From the NCBI GenBank assembly GCA_038827615.1, contig JAWBNK010000001.1:930290-994289 (forward strand): DNA of 64,000 nt, given 5' to 3'. This document shows positions 17,490-27,145 of the stretch, in pieces (position 1 is the stretch's first letter; every line of letters starts with the position of its first letter). Source of the DNA: Thermosphaera sp. Lineage in GTDB: Archaea > Thermoproteota > Thermoprotei_A > Sulfolobales > Desulfurococcaceae. The notes under the pieces are model-generated. The model made no database searches. It worked only from the letters and a program-made list of their open reading frames with translations, and had not been told where the DNA came from. A program made the position numbers and the translations under genes.

Positions 17490-17806
17490 TGACACCGCGT
17501 GATGTAATTTCTGAAATTAAAGTATAAATAAAGTATACATACTCCCTAGTGGGTTGATTAGGCTTACGTATGGATTATAATACAATTCATATTTTGTGAG
17601 TTGCATTGTAGCCTCTCTACATCGTAAACCATCTCGAATCTGTATTTATGTGAATTTTGTAGGAAGGTTCATAACGTGCGGTAATTTCACTGCTTTCCCT
17701 CTAGTGACGTTTTCCAAAATGGCCATTTGTAAAGCCCATCAATTTAAAACTTATATTAATCGAACTTCGTTCATATACTCAGAAATGGAAAGAGAGCTGA
17801 AATGTC
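17490..17806. other. AT-rich divergent promoter region without a gene
   Basis: The spacer of about 317 bases holds promoters for the EamA gene (minus) and a glycosyltransferase (plus). For the latter, TTTAAAACTTATATT at about 17742-17756 sits some 50-60 bases before the TTG start. A 74-codon open frame at 17596-17820 runs into the glycosyltransferase start but lacks a ribosome site and homology cues, so I treat it as noise. No RNA gene was seen. Confidence 0.6.
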
Positions 17807-19120
17807 TTGCAGAAAACTAGTCTAACCGTAATTACTCAGAATTTCAACTCAGGAAGCTACTTGCAACTCCCTATGTTGAGCTTGTATAGTTCTTTTGAGG
17901 CACTAGTGACGCTCAAAAGTTTGGTTAACGGACGAATCATTCTCATAGATAATGCTTCATCAGACAACTCATATGATAGGTTGTGTCGACTAGGAACGGA
18001 ATTATCACATGAAAAAAACATTGACTTTGAATGTATCAAGCTGGAAAAAGATCTCGGTAATAGCTTCGCAATCTCATATGGGTTTATTCTAGAGAGGAAG
18101 AGAGGAACCAAATACATTATTAATATGGACAACGATTTTATCATTCTTAATCCTTACGTTTTAGAAGAGATGATCAAGCTTGCTCAATTATTTGAACGAG
18201 TTGGTGTAAAGTATCACGCAGTTTCATCTTTTCATATTGTGGCAAGTAGAGATCGTTTTCTAAGATCTTTTAATTCTATGGACAAAACAAACTGTGAAGC
18301 AATTTTCAAACATTTGAGTAATAACATTTTAGATTACAAAGTGTTGGGACTCAATATTACTTATGTAGACATGCTTAATCGACCTATCCGTATTTTTCCA
18401 GTTATCGACCAAGAAGAATTCTATAGTATCGTCAAGGAAGTGGTTTCTTTGCCAAGGTTTTTCATCTCGGCGTTTGTTCCAGCCACTTTCACGCTCTATA
18501 GTACTCATTCAGCACCGCCTCCACCGTTTTTCTATATACTGGGAGATGATATCTCATCCGGACTTGAACACTCTAAAAGGGGATACATCAGTGCGGTTTT
18601 ACCAATTGTTGGAGGAATACATTTTGTTGAATCCTCACAGAAGTCTAACAAAGTACGATTTTATTTCGGGTTCAGAAATTATTTATTAGCAAACCCTTCT
18701 GCAAAATCTAAAAGAATTCTATTGAAAAACATAAGCACCGCTTATAGTTTGATTTATTCAACACTTGATATTGTTAACTTAAAGAAACCGTTGAAGCAAA
18801 GGTTTTCACCATTACATAGAACACTGTCAAAAACTTTTCATGATGACAAACAAGGGTTTAAGGAGAGTAGATATGCAATACTAGGAACTTTACACGCAAT
18901 TCTTAGAGAAAGAGCTTTTAGAAGAAAAATTGACGAATGGATGGGTAAATACATTCCAGACACGGGTAATGACTTGCTAAGGTATCTAAGACTAAACTTC
19001 ACTAGCTGGAGTAATGGGAGTTTTTCCCTAGAAAAACTTATTAAATATATGGTCTTACCGGATAAGTTCATTAGTAGGGAGGCTAATTCAAAAATACTTA
19101 AAAATAGGCTTAGACGATAG
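17807..19120 (+). CDS. Family-2-like glycosyltransferase
   Basis: The N-terminal half looks like a GT-A fold: SLTVITQNFNSGSYLQLPML, then IILIDNASSDNS at the usual nucleotide-binding strand and IINMDNDFIILNP as the DxD-like metal motif. The C-terminal half of roughly 220 residues is basic and not recognised. It probably transfers a sugar in surface glycan or protein N-glycan synthesis. The start is TTG 17807. The gene is visibly more AT-rich than the replication genes before it, as often seen in horizontally exchanged glycosylation patches. It converges on another glycosyltransferase. Confidence 0.75.
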   Translation: MQKTSLTVITQNFNSGSYLQLPMLSLYSSFEALVTLKSLVNGRIILIDNASSDNSYDRLCRLGTELSHEKNIDFECIKLEKDLGNSFAISYGFILERKRGTKYIINMDNDFIILNPYVLEEMIKLAQLFERVGVKYHAVSSFHIVASRDRFLRSFNSMDKTNCEAIFKHLSNNILDYKVLGLNITYVDMLNRPIRIFPVIDQEEFYSIVKEVVSLPRFFISAFVPATFTLYSTHSAPPPPFFYILGDDISSGLEHSKRGYISAVLPIVGGIHFVESSQKSNKVRFYFGFRNYLLANPSAKSKRILLKNISTAYSLIYSTLDIVNLKKPLKQRFSPLHRTLSKTFHDDKQGFKESRYAILGTLHAILRERAFRRKIDEWMGKYIPDTGNDLLRYLRLNFTSWSNGSFSLEKLIKYMVLPDKFISREANSKILKNRLRR

Positions 19121-19134
19121 GTCTTGAAATTCTT

Positions 19135-19929
19135 CTAATGAGAAAATAGAATTGATTTAAATGAATGATATAAATGTGTCAATCTCATTTTACCATAATC
19201 ATAATTGAACTCATATTTCCTCAAGCCATGAGAGAGAGCGTAGAGATATCCGGCAACGTTGAATAGGAATGCCTTGAGTTCTTTGTACTGATAAGGTTTC
19301 ATCGCTTTCATTAGGCGTAGGTATATCCTAGTAATGGGTAGGATGAGTAGCAAGAAAAAAGGCATCCCCCATTTATAGTATTCAATACCATAAATGAACT
19401 CTCGATCCTTTAATGTGAGAATTTTAGGCATATTGATTTTTCCTACCCCATCGTAAGTAATAGGCCATATTCCTTTTGAAATAGCCATGGCGAGTATGTA
19501 ACCATCATCGCAATAATTGATGGGATATTTTTTCTTGAGGAATTTTTTGAAGAAAGACGTAGATATCAGCATAGCAGGTCCCATACCCGCCACCAGAGGT
19601 TTTCTACTCACCAGGTTCTTCACGTAATCCTGGGGAAGAATCACGTCACCGTCTACCTTAAAGATGTAGTCATAATCGTCTACTTCAATATCGGTTATCA
19701 GTAGAGCCGCGTTGAATGAATATGCGACTTTCACAGGAACAGGCCACGAGGATCGCGTTGGAATCACTATGTTCTGAACTTGAAAGTTGTATTCCCCTAA
19801 TGGAATCGGAGATGCAGAGACGACGAAAACATCTTGATAAACGCTCTCTTGTTTCATTACACTCTTAAGGCTTTGAGGATTAAATGTGGATTCATCCTTC
19901 GTGAAATATAAAGTAAGTATCTTAATCAA
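19135..19929 (-). CDS. Family-2-like glycosyltransferase with membrane segment
   Basis: The product of 264 residues has a compact GT-A domain with the acidic motif YDYIFKVDGDVILPQDYV near residue 90 and a later CDDGYILAMAI that may hold the catalytic acidic residue. A hydrophobic stretch, MPFFLLLILPITRIYL, near residue 190 could anchor it to the membrane. Acceptor and donor are unknown. The TTG start is preceded at a distance by GGGTGAT. It lies in the same orientation as, and 46 bases downstream of, the UDP-galactopyranose-mutase-like gene, suggesting a shared pathway. Confidence 0.72.
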   Translation of the reverse strand: MIKILTLYFTKDESTFNPQSLKSVMKQESVYQDVFVVSASPIPLGEYNFQVQNIVIPTRSSWPVPVKVAYSFNAALLITDIEVDDYDYIFKVDGDVILPQDYVKNLVSRKPLVAGMGPAMLISTSFFKKFLKKKYPINYCDDGYILAMAISKGIWPITYDGVGKINMPKILTLKDREFIYGIEYYKWGMPFFLLLILPITRIYLRLMKAMKPYQYKELKAFLFNVAGYLYALSHGLRKYEFNYDYGKMRLTHLYHSFKSILFSH

Positions 19930-19975
19930 AATCTATCACCCGAAATCTACTTTAATTGTGCATGAAAAATTAATC

Positions 19976-21274
19976 TTAGATTAAAGATCCAACACTGGCC
20001 AGAACATCCGCCAGGACCATATCCATGTTCAAGTATCGCCATTTCCCCCATCTCCCTACGGAGGTGATTCCAAGTCTCTCCATCTCTTTATGTATTTCAG
20101 ACCTTTTTGATGATAAATTCAGCTTATGTATGGGATAACCATATTCATGGACGTAAGTCTTTTCAAAAATTACCTTCCTAGTATCGATGGCACCAAGCCT
20201 CTCAAAGTCCTTAAGTACTCTTTCAGAGATATCAGCAGGAATTTTCGTGCCTTTTGGAATCGTTATTTCAGCTATCAGCAATGATTTACCTGGTGGAGAG
20301 TTGTAGGGGCTATAGTTGCTTATCCAAGCATATCTATGGAACGATATGTCCTTATCCGGGACATAGATCCAGTGATGATTTGGTGCGGGTTCGTCTAAGG
20401 CAATTGCTACAATTACTACTTTATTATAATCAAAATCTTTTATCTCTCTGAGTTCATCTTGTAAAAGTTCGCTGATTTCAATTAATTCCGGAATTGGTAT
20501 AGTGTTGACAATTCTCTTACATTCTATGCTGTCATTTATTACAAAGTGGTTCCCTATTTTTCTGATACTATTGACGGAGAAATTTGTTAAAAATCTAGCC
20601 CCGAGAGAGAGCGCTCTCTCGAAAACCCTCTTTGCGAGAGAATGTATTCCTCCTCTAGCAGGATAGTAAAAGCGGGCTTGCTCTACGTAACCCATCGTGG
20701 GGATGCCTAATGCTGATTTAACAACCTCTCTCCAATCTGGTATTGGGAGTCGCCCAGGTGTAAAGACCCAGTCTACGTCTATTTCGTTGAGAGGTCTTTT
20801 CCAAATTTTCTCATTGTATGGGATTAGATACTTGTTAGCAATCCACTTGCCGAAGAACCCTCTAATCCACTCTTCCAGATTTCTTGGTGTCCAGTTATCC
20901 TTCAGTAATTGTAATGCCTCTAAGAAGGAGACTAAAGCCTCGTATCTCTCCTCGACTGGAAGTACGTGAAGACCGTTTTCTAGGGGATATGGCACTAAAA
21001 TGTTACCAAGTCTAATGAACGAATTCCTATGATGGTATACTACGTTGCCTCCAAGGATAGAGGTAATTCGACTCAACACCTCTTTATTTTTCGAGAAAAT
21101 GACATGGGAACCTCCTGTGTCTATTGTGAAGCCATTTATAATTTCGGTCCGCAGTAGTCCTCCAATCACATCCTCTCTCTCAAGGCATGTGACTTGGTAG
21201 CCTCGCTCCGAAATTATCTCGGCGGCAATGACGCCCGCCCATCCACACCCAAGAACGACGATATCGGCATTCAT
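19976..21274 (-). CDS. FAD-dependent UDP-galactopyranose-mutase-like protein
   Basis: An N-terminal FAD-binding motif (IVVLGCGWAGVIAAEIISERG, with CLEREDVIGGLLRTE) is followed by SHVIFSKNKEVL, and the C-terminal GRWGKWRYLNMDM corresponds to the FAD-contacting GRYGxWxY segment of UDP-galactopyranose mutases and protoporphyrinogen-oxidase-like proteins. Position between glycosyltransferases favours a role in making or altering a sugar nucleotide. Length 432 is close to archaeal mutase-like proteins. Substrate is inferred from context only. Confidence 0.72.
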   Translation of the reverse strand: MNADIVVLGCGWAGVIAAEIISERGYQVTCLEREDVIGGLLRTEIINGFTIDTGGSHVIFSKNKEVLSRITSILGGNVVYHHRNSFIRLGNILVPYPLENGLHVLPVEERYEALVSFLEALQLLKDNWTPRNLEEWIRGFFGKWIANKYLIPYNEKIWKRPLNEIDVDWVFTPGRLPIPDWREVVKSALGIPTMGYVEQARFYYPARGGIHSLAKRVFERALSLGARFLTNFSVNSIRKIGNHFVINDSIECKRIVNTIPIPELIEISELLQDELREIKDFDYNKVVIVAIALDEPAPNHHWIYVPDKDISFHRYAWISNYSPYNSPPGKSLLIAEITIPKGTKIPADISERVLKDFERLGAIDTRKVIFEKTYVHEYGYPIHKLNLSSKRSEIHKEMERLGITSVGRWGKWRYLNMDMVLADVLASVGSLI

Positions 21275-21499
21275 AGATCATCATCTATTGTTTCAATTAT
21301 CGCTATCTCAGATTCATAAATACGTGTAATTAAAATTAATATCAACCATTTATTCTAAAGGATGTGAGACCGTATTGATTTATGGCGAGGAAACACAAAA
21401 AATACAAGCTATTAGTTCTAGATTTGGTGTGAACGTGCTGTTAGATATTACAAAATTTCATAAGAATGTTTGACGTAAAAAATATCAAATAGGTGTGAT

Positions 21500-22891
21500 C
21501 TATATTGATTCTTCTATGCCAATGGCTTCGACGCTTTTTCCCTTTATCTCCTTCGCAACCTTATCTGCGGTCTCTATTGCTTTCTGAACATCTTCTTTTG
21601 TGTGCATGATGGATATTGTCCATTGTTCATCGTATGCTAGTGGCTGGGGGATAATTCCGTTAATTACCATTCCCAAGGTCCAAACAAACCACTGCCCCCA
21701 TGATACTTTTAACACAAAGTCTCTCCAGTTGTTTACTTCTTCCTTGGCGAAGAACACTGTTCCTTTATTGGCTAGTTGAACAACGTGGGCTTCTAGTCCT
21801 CTATCCTGTATTACATCCCTATATCCCTTGGCGAGTTGCTCGCTTAACTGATGAGTGTATGCTAGGTTTGACTCTATTAACAACTCCGTCACGGTTATGT
21901 ATGTCGCGTAAGTCGATAACGGGTTAGAGTTGAAAGTGCCTCCATGAGGGACTTTCTTCGGTCCAATCACTTCCATTATCTCTCTGCTTGATAATACTGC
22001 TGAAAACGGGAAGCCTCCTCCTAGTGCCTTAGCAACTGCTACGATATCTGCTTTAACGTTAAAGTATTCTTGAGCCCCCCTGACCCACATACCCGAGGTC
22101 TTTACCTCGTCAAAGATGAGAAGGGAGTTGTATTCGTCTGCGAGTTCTCTTAAATGTTTTACAAACTCCTTCTTTCCGGGAACGAACCCCATGTTCATTG
22201 CTACTGGTTCTAGAATGATCGCGGCAACCTCGTTTCCATGATTTCTCATTATTTTCTCGACGGCGTCGGAATCGTTCCATGGAGCTATGATTACGTTCTC
22301 CGCTACTTCCTTGGGAACAACATTATGCGGGTATCCTGTGGGAACAGATCTAGGGCATTTCGCGTTTCCAGCGTGTCTTAAACTAGGTTTAACTCCCACC
22401 ATTACTAGTTCGTGTGAACCGTGATAGTGTCCCTCGAACTTTATTATTTTGTTGCGTCCAGTTACTACTCTGGCGAGTCTGAGAGAGAGCATGGTGGCTT
22501 CTGAACCAGTGTTTGAAAAGCGTACCATATCATATCCATATCTTCTCGTAAGAGTCTCTGAGAGTTTTAGACTGATCTCTGTTTCATGACCATATATTGT
22601 CCCATCCTCTAGTCTCTGCTTAATCTTCTCAATGAGAACAGGGTTAGCATGACCAACAACTAGTGCTCCAAAAGCCATGTTGAAATCAATGTACTCGTTT
22701 CCGTCGACATCATAAATTCTTGAGCCCTTTGCTCTGGAGATGAACAATGGATATGGTTCGAACACTCTCCAATTACTATGTACTCCGTAAGGAGTTAGTT
22801 TTGATAGGTTGGTCCATATTTCTTGGGATTTTTTGGTCCTGTCTACTAGAATTTCTTTATAAATTTCCGTGAGGGATTTGCTTTGGGTCAA
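21500..22891 (-). CDS. Class III PLP-dependent aminotransferase (glutamate-1-semialdehyde aminomutase-like)
   Basis: The fold-type I aminotransferase shows the substrate loop GHYHGSHELVMVG, the PLP-binding FDEVKTSGM and the Schiff-base lysine in VAKALGGGFPFSAV. Similarity in outline is to HemL, but no tetrapyrrole genes are nearby. The neighbours (symporter, AORs) suggest amino-acid catabolism or racemisation. TTG 22891 is preferred to TTG 22927: AGGTG lies just upstream, and the TATA box TTTTTAAATA (22928-22937) gives a start site near 22908, after the earlier codon. Length is then about 463 residues. Confidence 0.78.
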   Translation of the reverse strand: MTQSKSLTEIYKEILVDRTKKSQEIWTNLSKLTPYGVHSNWRVFEPYPLFISRAKGSRIYDVDGNEYIDFNMAFGALVVGHANPVLIEKIKQRLEDGTIYGHETEISLKLSETLTRRYGYDMVRFSNTGSEATMLSLRLARVVTGRNKIIKFEGHYHGSHELVMVGVKPSLRHAGNAKCPRSVPTGYPHNVVPKEVAENVIIAPWNDSDAVEKIMRNHGNEVAAIILEPVAMNMGFVPGKKEFVKHLRELADEYNSLLIFDEVKTSGMWVRGAQEYFNVKADIVAVAKALGGGFPFSAVLSSREIMEVIGPKKVPHGGTFNSNPLSTYATYITVTELLIESNLAYTHQLSEQLAKGYRDVIQDRGLEAHVVQLANKGTVFFAKEEVNNWRDFVLKVSWGQWFVWTLGMVINGIIPQPLAYDEQWTISIMHTKEDVQKAIETADKVAKEIKGKSVEAIGIEESI

Positions 22892-22927
22892 GCTAACACC
22901 TACATAGTTATTTGTGAACTTGAACAA

Positions 22928-22960
22928 TATTTAAAAATTAGGTAAAAATAATTGGACAAA
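22928..22960 (-). promoter_or_regulatory. Promoter of class III aminotransferase with ATTGGACAA motif
   Basis: On the minus strand TTTTTAAATA (22928-22937) is a good TATA box about 25 bases before the inferred transcription start. ATTGGACAA on the plus strand (22951-22959) lies just upstream. The same nine bases recur beside the TATA box of the first AOR gene. The function as a regulator site is inferred. Confidence 0.45.
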
Positions 22961-22966
22961 GTTTAA

Positions 22967-24472
22967 TCACTGCTTTGTCTGTCCATAGTATTTTTCAACG
23001 AAGTGCCTTGAAGGAGGAGAAGTCAACAATGACACTACTATGAGAGCTATTAGAGAGATCAAGGTTGGTAGGGCTCCTTCCCAGATACCGAAGGGATTAT
23101 GTGGTGGTTCAGGCCACACTACATATGTAAATAATAATAGTGATGCAAATCCGGCGAGATAGCTTGCAAACCCCCCGTATTTATTAGCTCTAGGCCATAG
23201 AATGAGCACTATCGTAGGCCATGCTATAATCGAGTATGCAGGCCAGCACAGCTGATATCCAAGTATCACCATTGGTGCCTCCGGATTCAACGCTATGATC
23301 ATGCTCACCAAAGCCACAAACACTACTATCAAAGTGGTAACAAGCCTTCTCTTATTCGCAGATATTTTCACTCCTATTCCTTTCTCTATGATGTCGACAT
23401 CTATGAGCGAGGAACATAATAGTAGCATAGCGTCTATCGTTGATCTCGTAATGGCTATCAAGCCAATCAATATAAGGATCAGAACGAGTCCTCTCCCAAA
23501 CAAGGCTTCAAACAATAATGGAACAAGGCCTTCAACAACCTCTACCTGGGGTAAATTACCACCACAATATGCAGCAAGACTCAATCCAATTAACAAAGGC
23601 GATACAAATGCGCCAAGAAAGAACCCAGCTATAGAACCCATTCCTCCAATGATTACGCCCTTGTAGTTTTTAGCAGCGAAGAATTTTACCGTCAAGTGCG
23701 GTATAAACAACCAAGATATTCCGTAGAAAAGATACATAGTAAGGAAGTATTGTAATGGTTGAGTTTTCTGAAAGATTTGTGGGCCCAGCTCTGACATGTA
23801 AGCCGACCAAGCAAGCTTGTCGACTCCTCCCCAGTGAACAAATGCTCCATAAACCATTGAGATGAAGCCGACTATGAAAGCAACTCCAGCTAGAATGTCG
23901 GCGTACGCAACAGCCCTCATCCCGCCTGCACTGACATATATGATCACGAATATTACGTAGATTAATAGGAACATGTGGTATGGAATTTCACCACCTGTGG
24001 CTGCTGACAGAACACCCGCCGCAGGGATGTATATCATTCCAATGTAGATGATAGTAGCGTAGAAGATCATTAATGCTATCAGTATTCGGAGAGGTCTCTC
24101 GAAACCATTCACTCTGTGAATGATTAAATCAGTCGGAGTAATGTACCCGAATTTCTTCCCCAGCCTGTAGAGGCGTAAACCTATTGCAAAGAATAAGCCA
24201 ACATAGCTTAGGTAAAATATGGTTTCTATCACCCACCACTCAAACCCCTCGCTCACAATCACCGCGGGCATGCCCACGAATTCCCACGCCTCCATGTAGG
24301 CAGCCATATACGTGAACATCACAGTTACTGCTGAGAGCGTGCCGCCTGCAACGTAGAACTCGTGAAGACCTTGTTTAGTTCGCCGAGCTCCGAGAAACCC
24401 TACTACTGTAGTGATCAAGAAGTATCCTATGGATATTCCTAAGACTATTAGAGTCCAAGTGGATAAGTTCAT
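22967..24472 (-). CDS. Sodium:solute symporter (SSS family)
   Basis: A 501-residue membrane protein with about 13 hydrophobic segments is typical of the SSS family (PutP/PanF type): GYFLITTVVGFLGARRTKQGLHEFYVAGG at the start, TYMAAYMEAWEFVGMPA, and YVSAGGMRAVAYADILAG in the family signature region. It would bring in a small organic solute, probably an amino acid or carboxylate, with Na+. Its ATG overlaps the stop of the upstream small membrane gene as ATGA, the two-gene layout of symporters with accessory small subunits. Confidence 0.88.
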   Translation of the reverse strand: MNLSTWTLIVLGISIGYFLITTVVGFLGARRTKQGLHEFYVAGGTLSAVTVMFTYMAAYMEAWEFVGMPAVIVSEGFEWWVIETIFYLSYVGLFFAIGLRLYRLGKKFGYITPTDLIIHRVNGFERPLRILIALMIFYATIIYIGMIYIPAAGVLSAATGGEIPYHMFLLIYVIFVIIYVSAGGMRAVAYADILAGVAFIVGFISMVYGAFVHWGGVDKLAWSAYMSELGPQIFQKTQPLQYFLTMYLFYGISWLFIPHLTVKFFAAKNYKGVIIGGMGSIAGFFLGAFVSPLLIGLSLAAYCGGNLPQVEVVEGLVPLLFEALFGRGLVLILILIGLIAITRSTIDAMLLLCSSLIDVDIIEKGIGVKISANKRRLVTTLIVVFVALVSMIIALNPEAPMVILGYQLCWPAYSIIAWPTIVLILWPRANKYGGFASYLAGFASLLLFTYVVWPEPPHNPFGIWEGALPTLISLIALIVVSLLTSPPSRHFVEKYYGQTKQ

Positions 24473-24768
24473 TTCAAACCCTCCCTAGACTTGTTTTCAA
24501 CGCGGTTACGAATATTCAACAAGTATATGGTAGCGAAGAGAAAATTCGCGATAATCCAGGTTGCAGCAATGATGATTGCGCCAGTCACAGGTTTCGGAAG
24601 CCCCATAAGACTCTCGTTGGGGCTCCATACTAGAAGGTTCTCAGATACGTACCAGACGATGTAAGCTGCTATCGCCAAGTAAGGTATGATCAAGACATAT
24701 TCCCAAGAAGTGAGTGTGGATGGAATATAGTCGGCATCTGAGAATGATTCTTTATCATCATTAGACAA
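24469..24768 (-). CDS. Small membrane partner of the sodium symporter
   Basis: The 99-residue protein has a hydrophilic N-terminus and two membrane helices (WEYVLIIPYLAIAAYIVWYV and VTGAIIIAATWIIANFLFAT), ending in a basic tail. Small two-helix proteins of DUF-type families often precede SSS transporters (as YhdT before PanF). The 4-base overlap with the symporter supports a stable complex. The TTG start has GGTG about 10 bases upstream. The exact Pfam family is not recognised. Confidence 0.7.
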   Translation of the reverse strand: MSNDDKESFSDADYIPSTLTSWEYVLIIPYLAIAAYIVWYVSENLLVWSPNESLMGLPKPVTGAIIIAATWIIANFLFATIYLLNIRNRVENKSREGLK

Positions 24769-24828
24769 TACTTTTCACCACTTCTATACTTGTTTTTTAG
24801 ACAGCATTAATAACTATTCATTATGAAA

Positions 24829-24946
24829 ATTGGTCAATGTCTATATTCCATTAAATCAAACATCCAACGCAATAGTGCCTTAGATTGGGATGAATATTTG
24901 GATTGCGTTTGATTACGAAATAATTGTTTTTTAAATATTGGACAAT
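24829..24946. promoter_or_regulatory. Divergent promoter region with two ATTGNNCAAT palindromes
   Basis: ATTGGTCAAT (24829-24838) lies about 15 bases upstream of a TATA-like TTATTAATG (rc of 24805-24813) for the symporter genes. ATTGGACAAT (24937-24946) abuts the TATA box TTTTAAATA (24929-24937) of the first AOR gene. Both fit one ATTGNNCAAT dyad. Position suggests a repressor or competitor of TBP/TFB, perhaps Lrp-like, but this is inference. Confidence 0.45.
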
Positions 24947-24982
24947 AGAAAATATTAATCTGGTCAGCGAGAGGCATTAAAC

Positions 24983-26785
24983 ATGATTCATAAAACTCAA
25001 CTTCTCTTACGTATTGACCTGTCCAATCATAAAATTGAAGAAGAAGAAATTCAAGACAATATTGTTGAAAAATTTGTCGGTGGAAAAGGTCTTGCCTCGT
25101 ACTTCATGTACAAAGAATTAAAGCCGAGAATAGATCCCTACTCTCCTGAAAACAAGCTGTTCGTATTCAACGGTCCTTTGGCATACATCTATCCGACTTT
25201 CACTAGAACGGTTGTAGCTTCTAAATCTCCATTAACCAACTTATTCTGCGATAGTTACGCAGGCGGTTCATTCGGGCTGGAGTTAAGGCGGGCCGGATAT
25301 TCTGGAATCATCGTCGAAGGGAGGAGCGATAGAATGGTGTGTCTCAAGGTGACTAGGGATGAGAAAACCCTTATTGATTGCGAAAGCTTGAGGGGAAAGA
25401 CGACTTACGAGGTGGGGGATTTCTTCAAAGACTATTCAATACTAACTATTGGACCAGCTGGCGAGAATTTAGTGAGATATGCTGGTGTGTACATTGATCT
25501 AAGGAGAAACCCTGATACGAGGCCTGGAGTTGCTGGACGAGGCGGGCTTGGGGCTGTTTTAGGCTCGAAAAACTTGAAAGCCATTGTGGTAAAGGGATGG
25601 TTGAAACATGATGAATTGACTGTAGGAGTGAACGCTACGAGAAGACAAAAACTGATTAACAAGTACTTGGAAATCATAAAGCGGGATGTAGTCCCTGGCA
25701 TCGGCATCGGGGGGAATCTGCCTGTTTTCAAAGTAGCCGCGGAATCCAAGATACTGCCGGTTAAAAACTTCCAGCAAGGTGTCCACGAAAACTGGGAAGA
25801 ATTGACTGACGACTCATGGTCTAAGGTAACTACTAAGAGAATAACTTGCCCCACGTGTCCAATAGCATGCGGAGATACGATTGTCGCGAACGGTGAGTCA
25901 ACCGAGAGAATAGAGTATGAAACTGTTGCAATGGATGGTTCAAACTTGCTGATAATCAGTCGTAAGTCTTTGACAAAGATTAACACCACACTCAACGCAC
26001 TAGGTCTCGACACTATTTCCACCGGAAGCGTCTTAGCATTCATGACCGAGCTCGCCGAGAAGGGAGTAGTAAAGGACTTCAATGTCAAGTGGGGAGACCT
26101 CGACTCTTATTTGAAACTCATGAATGATATTGCCCATAGGAGAGGGATAGGAAACCTTCTAGCCGAGGGAGTGGCAAGAATAGCGAAATATCTAAGCGCG
26201 GAGGAGACGGCTGTGCATGTCAAAGGATTGGAAGTCCCCGCATACGATCCTCGCGGAGTGGTGGGCATGTCTCTTGCCTATGCTACAGCAGACAGAGGTG
26301 GAGATCACTTACGAGCATGGACGGTTGCATCAGAATTATCGACCAGCCTCTCACCCGAGGGTCTAGTCGACCTGGTCAAATACCTGCAAGACAGAAACGC
26401 TGCACTCTGGACCCTCATAGCGTGTGATAATATACCAGGAAATTCCATTAAGCCGCCAGACGAGATAATAAAGATTTACATTGACATGTTGAATACTCTC
26501 GGATTTAACCTCGATTACGCTGACTTCCTCGAGATGGGTGAAAGAATCTACAATTTAACGAGACTGTTCAACGTGAGAGAGGGGGTTGGAAGAAGGGAGG
26601 ACGATTTACCCCTTAGATTTTATCAACCAAGAAAAGATACAGGCTGGGCGATCAAGAAGGAAGACTTTGAAAAAATGCTCAATTTGTACTATGCCAAGAG
26701 AGGTTGGAGCGAGAGTGGAGTACCTCTCGATGAAACATTAAATAGATTGGGGCTCACAGAATATGTCTCGGTGAAAGAGGCTTAG
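24983..26785 (+). CDS. Aldehyde:ferredoxin oxidoreductase family protein (AOR 1)
   Basis: These tungstopterin enzymes oxidise aldehydes to acids and reduce ferredoxin. The N-terminal domain begins LLLRIDLSNHKIEEEE; the pterin-binding region contains AGRGGLGAVLGSKNLKAIVVKG. The cluster-binding CPTCPIACG gives CxxCxxxC, and the fourth cysteine is probably the one in LIACDNIPG. Length of 600 is normal. ATG 24983 follows GAGAGG. It is 23 bases upstream of a MoaD-like gene and divergent from the symporter pair. Specific substrate is unknown; oxo-acid-derived aldehydes from amino-acid fermentation fit the context. Confidence 0.9.
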   Translation: MIHKTQLLLRIDLSNHKIEEEEIQDNIVEKFVGGKGLASYFMYKELKPRIDPYSPENKLFVFNGPLAYIYPTFTRTVVASKSPLTNLFCDSYAGGSFGLELRRAGYSGIIVEGRSDRMVCLKVTRDEKTLIDCESLRGKTTYEVGDFFKDYSILTIGPAGENLVRYAGVYIDLRRNPDTRPGVAGRGGLGAVLGSKNLKAIVVKGWLKHDELTVGVNATRRQKLINKYLEIIKRDVVPGIGIGGNLPVFKVAAESKILPVKNFQQGVHENWEELTDDSWSKVTTKRITCPTCPIACGDTIVANGESTERIEYETVAMDGSNLLIISRKSLTKINTTLNALGLDTISTGSVLAFMTELAEKGVVKDFNVKWGDLDSYLKLMNDIAHRRGIGNLLAEGVARIAKYLSAEETAVHVKGLEVPAYDPRGVVGMSLAYATADRGGDHLRAWTVASELSTSLSPEGLVDLVKYLQDRNAALWTLIACDNIPGNSIKPPDEIIKIYIDMLNTLGFNLDYADFLEMGERIYNLTRLFNVREGVGRREDDLPLRFYQPRKDTGWAIKKEDFEKMLNLYYAKRGWSESGVPLDETLNRLGLTEYVSVKEA

Positions 26786-26808
26786 CCATCCCCTCTCGAC
26801 GTCGTGGT

Positions 26809-27102
26809 ATGAAAATGCAAATCAGGATTAGAGTCTACGGGATGTTGAAAGAACTTGTTGGCAGAGAAGAATTAACTGTGAGCCTAGACTCTGAAAGAAT
26901 CATTCTAATAAGTGTGATTGAGAAAGTTCTTGAGCAATATCCTCAACTCGGGGAATTTATTGAACTCGTCGACGATGACGTTAGAGTGAGAGGAGTTAGT
27001 ATTTTGTTAAATGGACGACACGTTATGTTTCTCGGGGGATCTAAGGCAGTAATTCACAACAACGATGTCCTAGATCTCATCCCACCCATGCGTGGAGGAT
27101 GA
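26809..27102 (+). CDS. MoaD/ThiS-family sulfur-carrier protein
   Basis: The 97-residue ubiquitin-like protein (IRIRVYGMLKELVGREELTV) ends in the diagnostic Gly-Gly (PPMRGG), which after thiocarboxylation donates sulfur to the dithiolene of molybdo- or tungstopterin. Its place between two AOR genes argues for cofactor supply to these tungsten enzymes. Similar MoaD-like genes often sit beside archaeal AORs. It is about 20 residues longer than a minimal MoaD. Confidence 0.82.
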   Translation: MKMQIRIRVYGMLKELVGREELTVSLDSERIILISVIEKVLEQYPQLGEFIELVDDDVRVRGVSILLNGRHVMFLGGSKAVIHNNDVLDLIPPMRGG

Positions 27103-27145
27103 ACATTGAATCGATCAACTCAAATGGTTAGCTTGACATCAAGAT

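Noticed and set aside
17596-17820. 74-codon open frame upstream of the glycosyltransferase
   Set aside because: No ribosome site, covers the promoter and overlaps the true gene start; composition is that of a spacer.
21500-22891. HemL (heme pathway) assignment
   Set aside because: Motifs fit the HemL-like family, but no tetrapyrrole genes are near and the context is amino-acid fermentation, so the name was not used.
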